Origin: Actinomycetes bacterium
GTDB lineage: Bacteria > Actinomycetota > Acidimicrobiia > Acidimicrobiales > Acidimicrobiaceae
DNA: 5,439 bases
Reading direction: 5' to 3'
Assembly (NCBI GenBank): GCA_021833085.1
Contig: JAKBGL010000094.1
Location: forward strand, 1-5,439
Shown: positions 4,959-5,439 of the stretch, piece by piece
Layout: each line of letters begins with the position of its first letter
Position numbering within the stretch: position 1 is the first letter of the stretch
Position numbers and translations under genes: made by a program
The notes under the pieces: generated by a model
What the model saw: only the letters and a program-made list of their open reading frames with translations
Database searches by the model: none
Told to the model about the DNA's origin: nothing

Positions 4959-5439
4959 GTGCTCATCAGAACCGCAGCCAGTCAAGATTCCGAAGAGATT
5001 CGTCAAATCTACAACCACGAGGTACTGAACTCCTTAGCCACTCTCGACCTCATTCCTCGATCACAGCACGCTCAAAGCGTATGGATGGCAGAGCACTCTG
5101 GTATCCATACAGTCCTCGTTGCAACAGATGAAGACCAGGTCATAGGCTTTGCCTCCATATCCCCATACCGACCTCGTCCCGGATATTCATCTACCGTGGA
5201 GAACTCTATATATGTTCACAAAGACCACAGAGGACGTCATGTCGGGACCAACCTACTAACCGCACTAATAGAAGAAGCCAGTCGCTCCGGATTTCACTCG
5301 ATCATGGCCAGAGTCGTAGCTACGCAGTCCTCATCTATCGAACTTCACAAACGGTGTAACTTCGAGTTAGTAGGAGTCGAACGTGAAGTGGGGCGCAAGT
5401 TTGGACAGTGGATCGACATAGCTCTAATGCAACTCTTTC
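4959..5439 (+). CDS. GNAT N-acetyltransferase, phosphinothricin acetyltransferase-like (3' end cut by window)
   Basis: At least 160 residues of a GNAT-fold acetyltransferase, which moves acetyl from acetyl-CoA to an amine. The text follows the Pat/Bar-like subfamily: IRTAASQDSEEIRQIYNHEV (3-22), NSLATLD, VIGFASISPYRPRPGY (61-76), STVENSIYVHKDHRG (78-92), LHKRCNFELVGV (129-140) and EVGRKFGQWID (143-153). Family length is about 165-180, so only a few residues are missing. The acetyl-CoA loop reads RGRHVG (91-96), with His where R-x-x-G-x-G expects the first Gly. Start is uncertain: GTG 4959 is chosen because it places the conserved IRTA text at residue 3; TTG 4950 is also in frame. Neither has a Shine-Dalgarno sequence. 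The substrate cannot be inferred; many relatives act on methionine sulfoximine or other small amines. Transcribed away from the ribosomal cluster. Confidence 0.85.
   Translation, partial: MLIRTAASQDSEEIRQIYNHEVLNSLATLDLIPRSQHAQSVWMAEHSGIHTVLVATDEDQVIGFASISPYRPRPGYSSTVENSIYVHKDHRGRHVGTNLLTALIEEASRSGFHSIMARVVATQSSSIELHKRCNFELVGVEREVGRKFGQWIDIALMQLF

Overview
The window carries the ribosomal-protein/transcription-factor supercluster of a bacterium, read almost entirely on the minus strand. From right to left in transcription order it holds tRNA-Thr, tRNA-Met, rpmG (L33), an ECF-type sigma factor, tRNA-Trp, secE, nusG, rplK (L11), rplA (L1), a structured leader, rplJ (L10), rplL (L7/L12) and a strong intrinsic terminator. 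The order rpmG, tRNA-Trp, secE, nusG, rplK, rplA, with tRNA-Thr and tRNA-Met just before rpmG, is typical of Actinobacteria. The NusG text around [11 protein letters not shown] looks like the Acidimicrobiia branch to me, but that is recall and not a search. Base composition looks moderate, near half GC by eye, which is low for the phylum and would fit a free-living aquatic (for example marine) lineage.

Right end (4771-5439): a divergent intergenic region separates the cluster from a plus-strand GNAT acetyltransferase of the phosphinothricin acetyltransferase (Pat/Bar) type, cut by the window edge. A sigma-70-like promoter (TTGACT, 16 nt, TAGTAT) points at tRNA-Thr and could drive the whole cluster.

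Middle (3612-4770): two tRNAs one nucleotide apart, rpmG, and, ten nucleotides behind the rpmG stop, a sigma factor gene in the slot that carries fatty-acid dehydratase (had) genes in mycobacteria. tRNA-Trp follows with a possible promoter of its own.

Left half (154-3582): SecE (translocase subunit), NusG (elongation factor), then the L1 stalk (L11, L1) and the stalk proteins L10 and L12. nusG appears to have its acidic N-terminal segment in a different reading frame from the conserved body, which is the main anomaly. The 160-nt gap before rplJ folds as an L10-type autoregulatory leader that could also hide the rplJ ribosome binding site. The first 153 bases hold no gene and end in a likely ribosome binding site for a gene just outside the window, probably rpoB.

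No mobile element, CRISPR array or new multi-gene system is visible. The most interesting items are the nusG frame break, the sigma factor embedded in the translation operon, and the L10 leader architecture.
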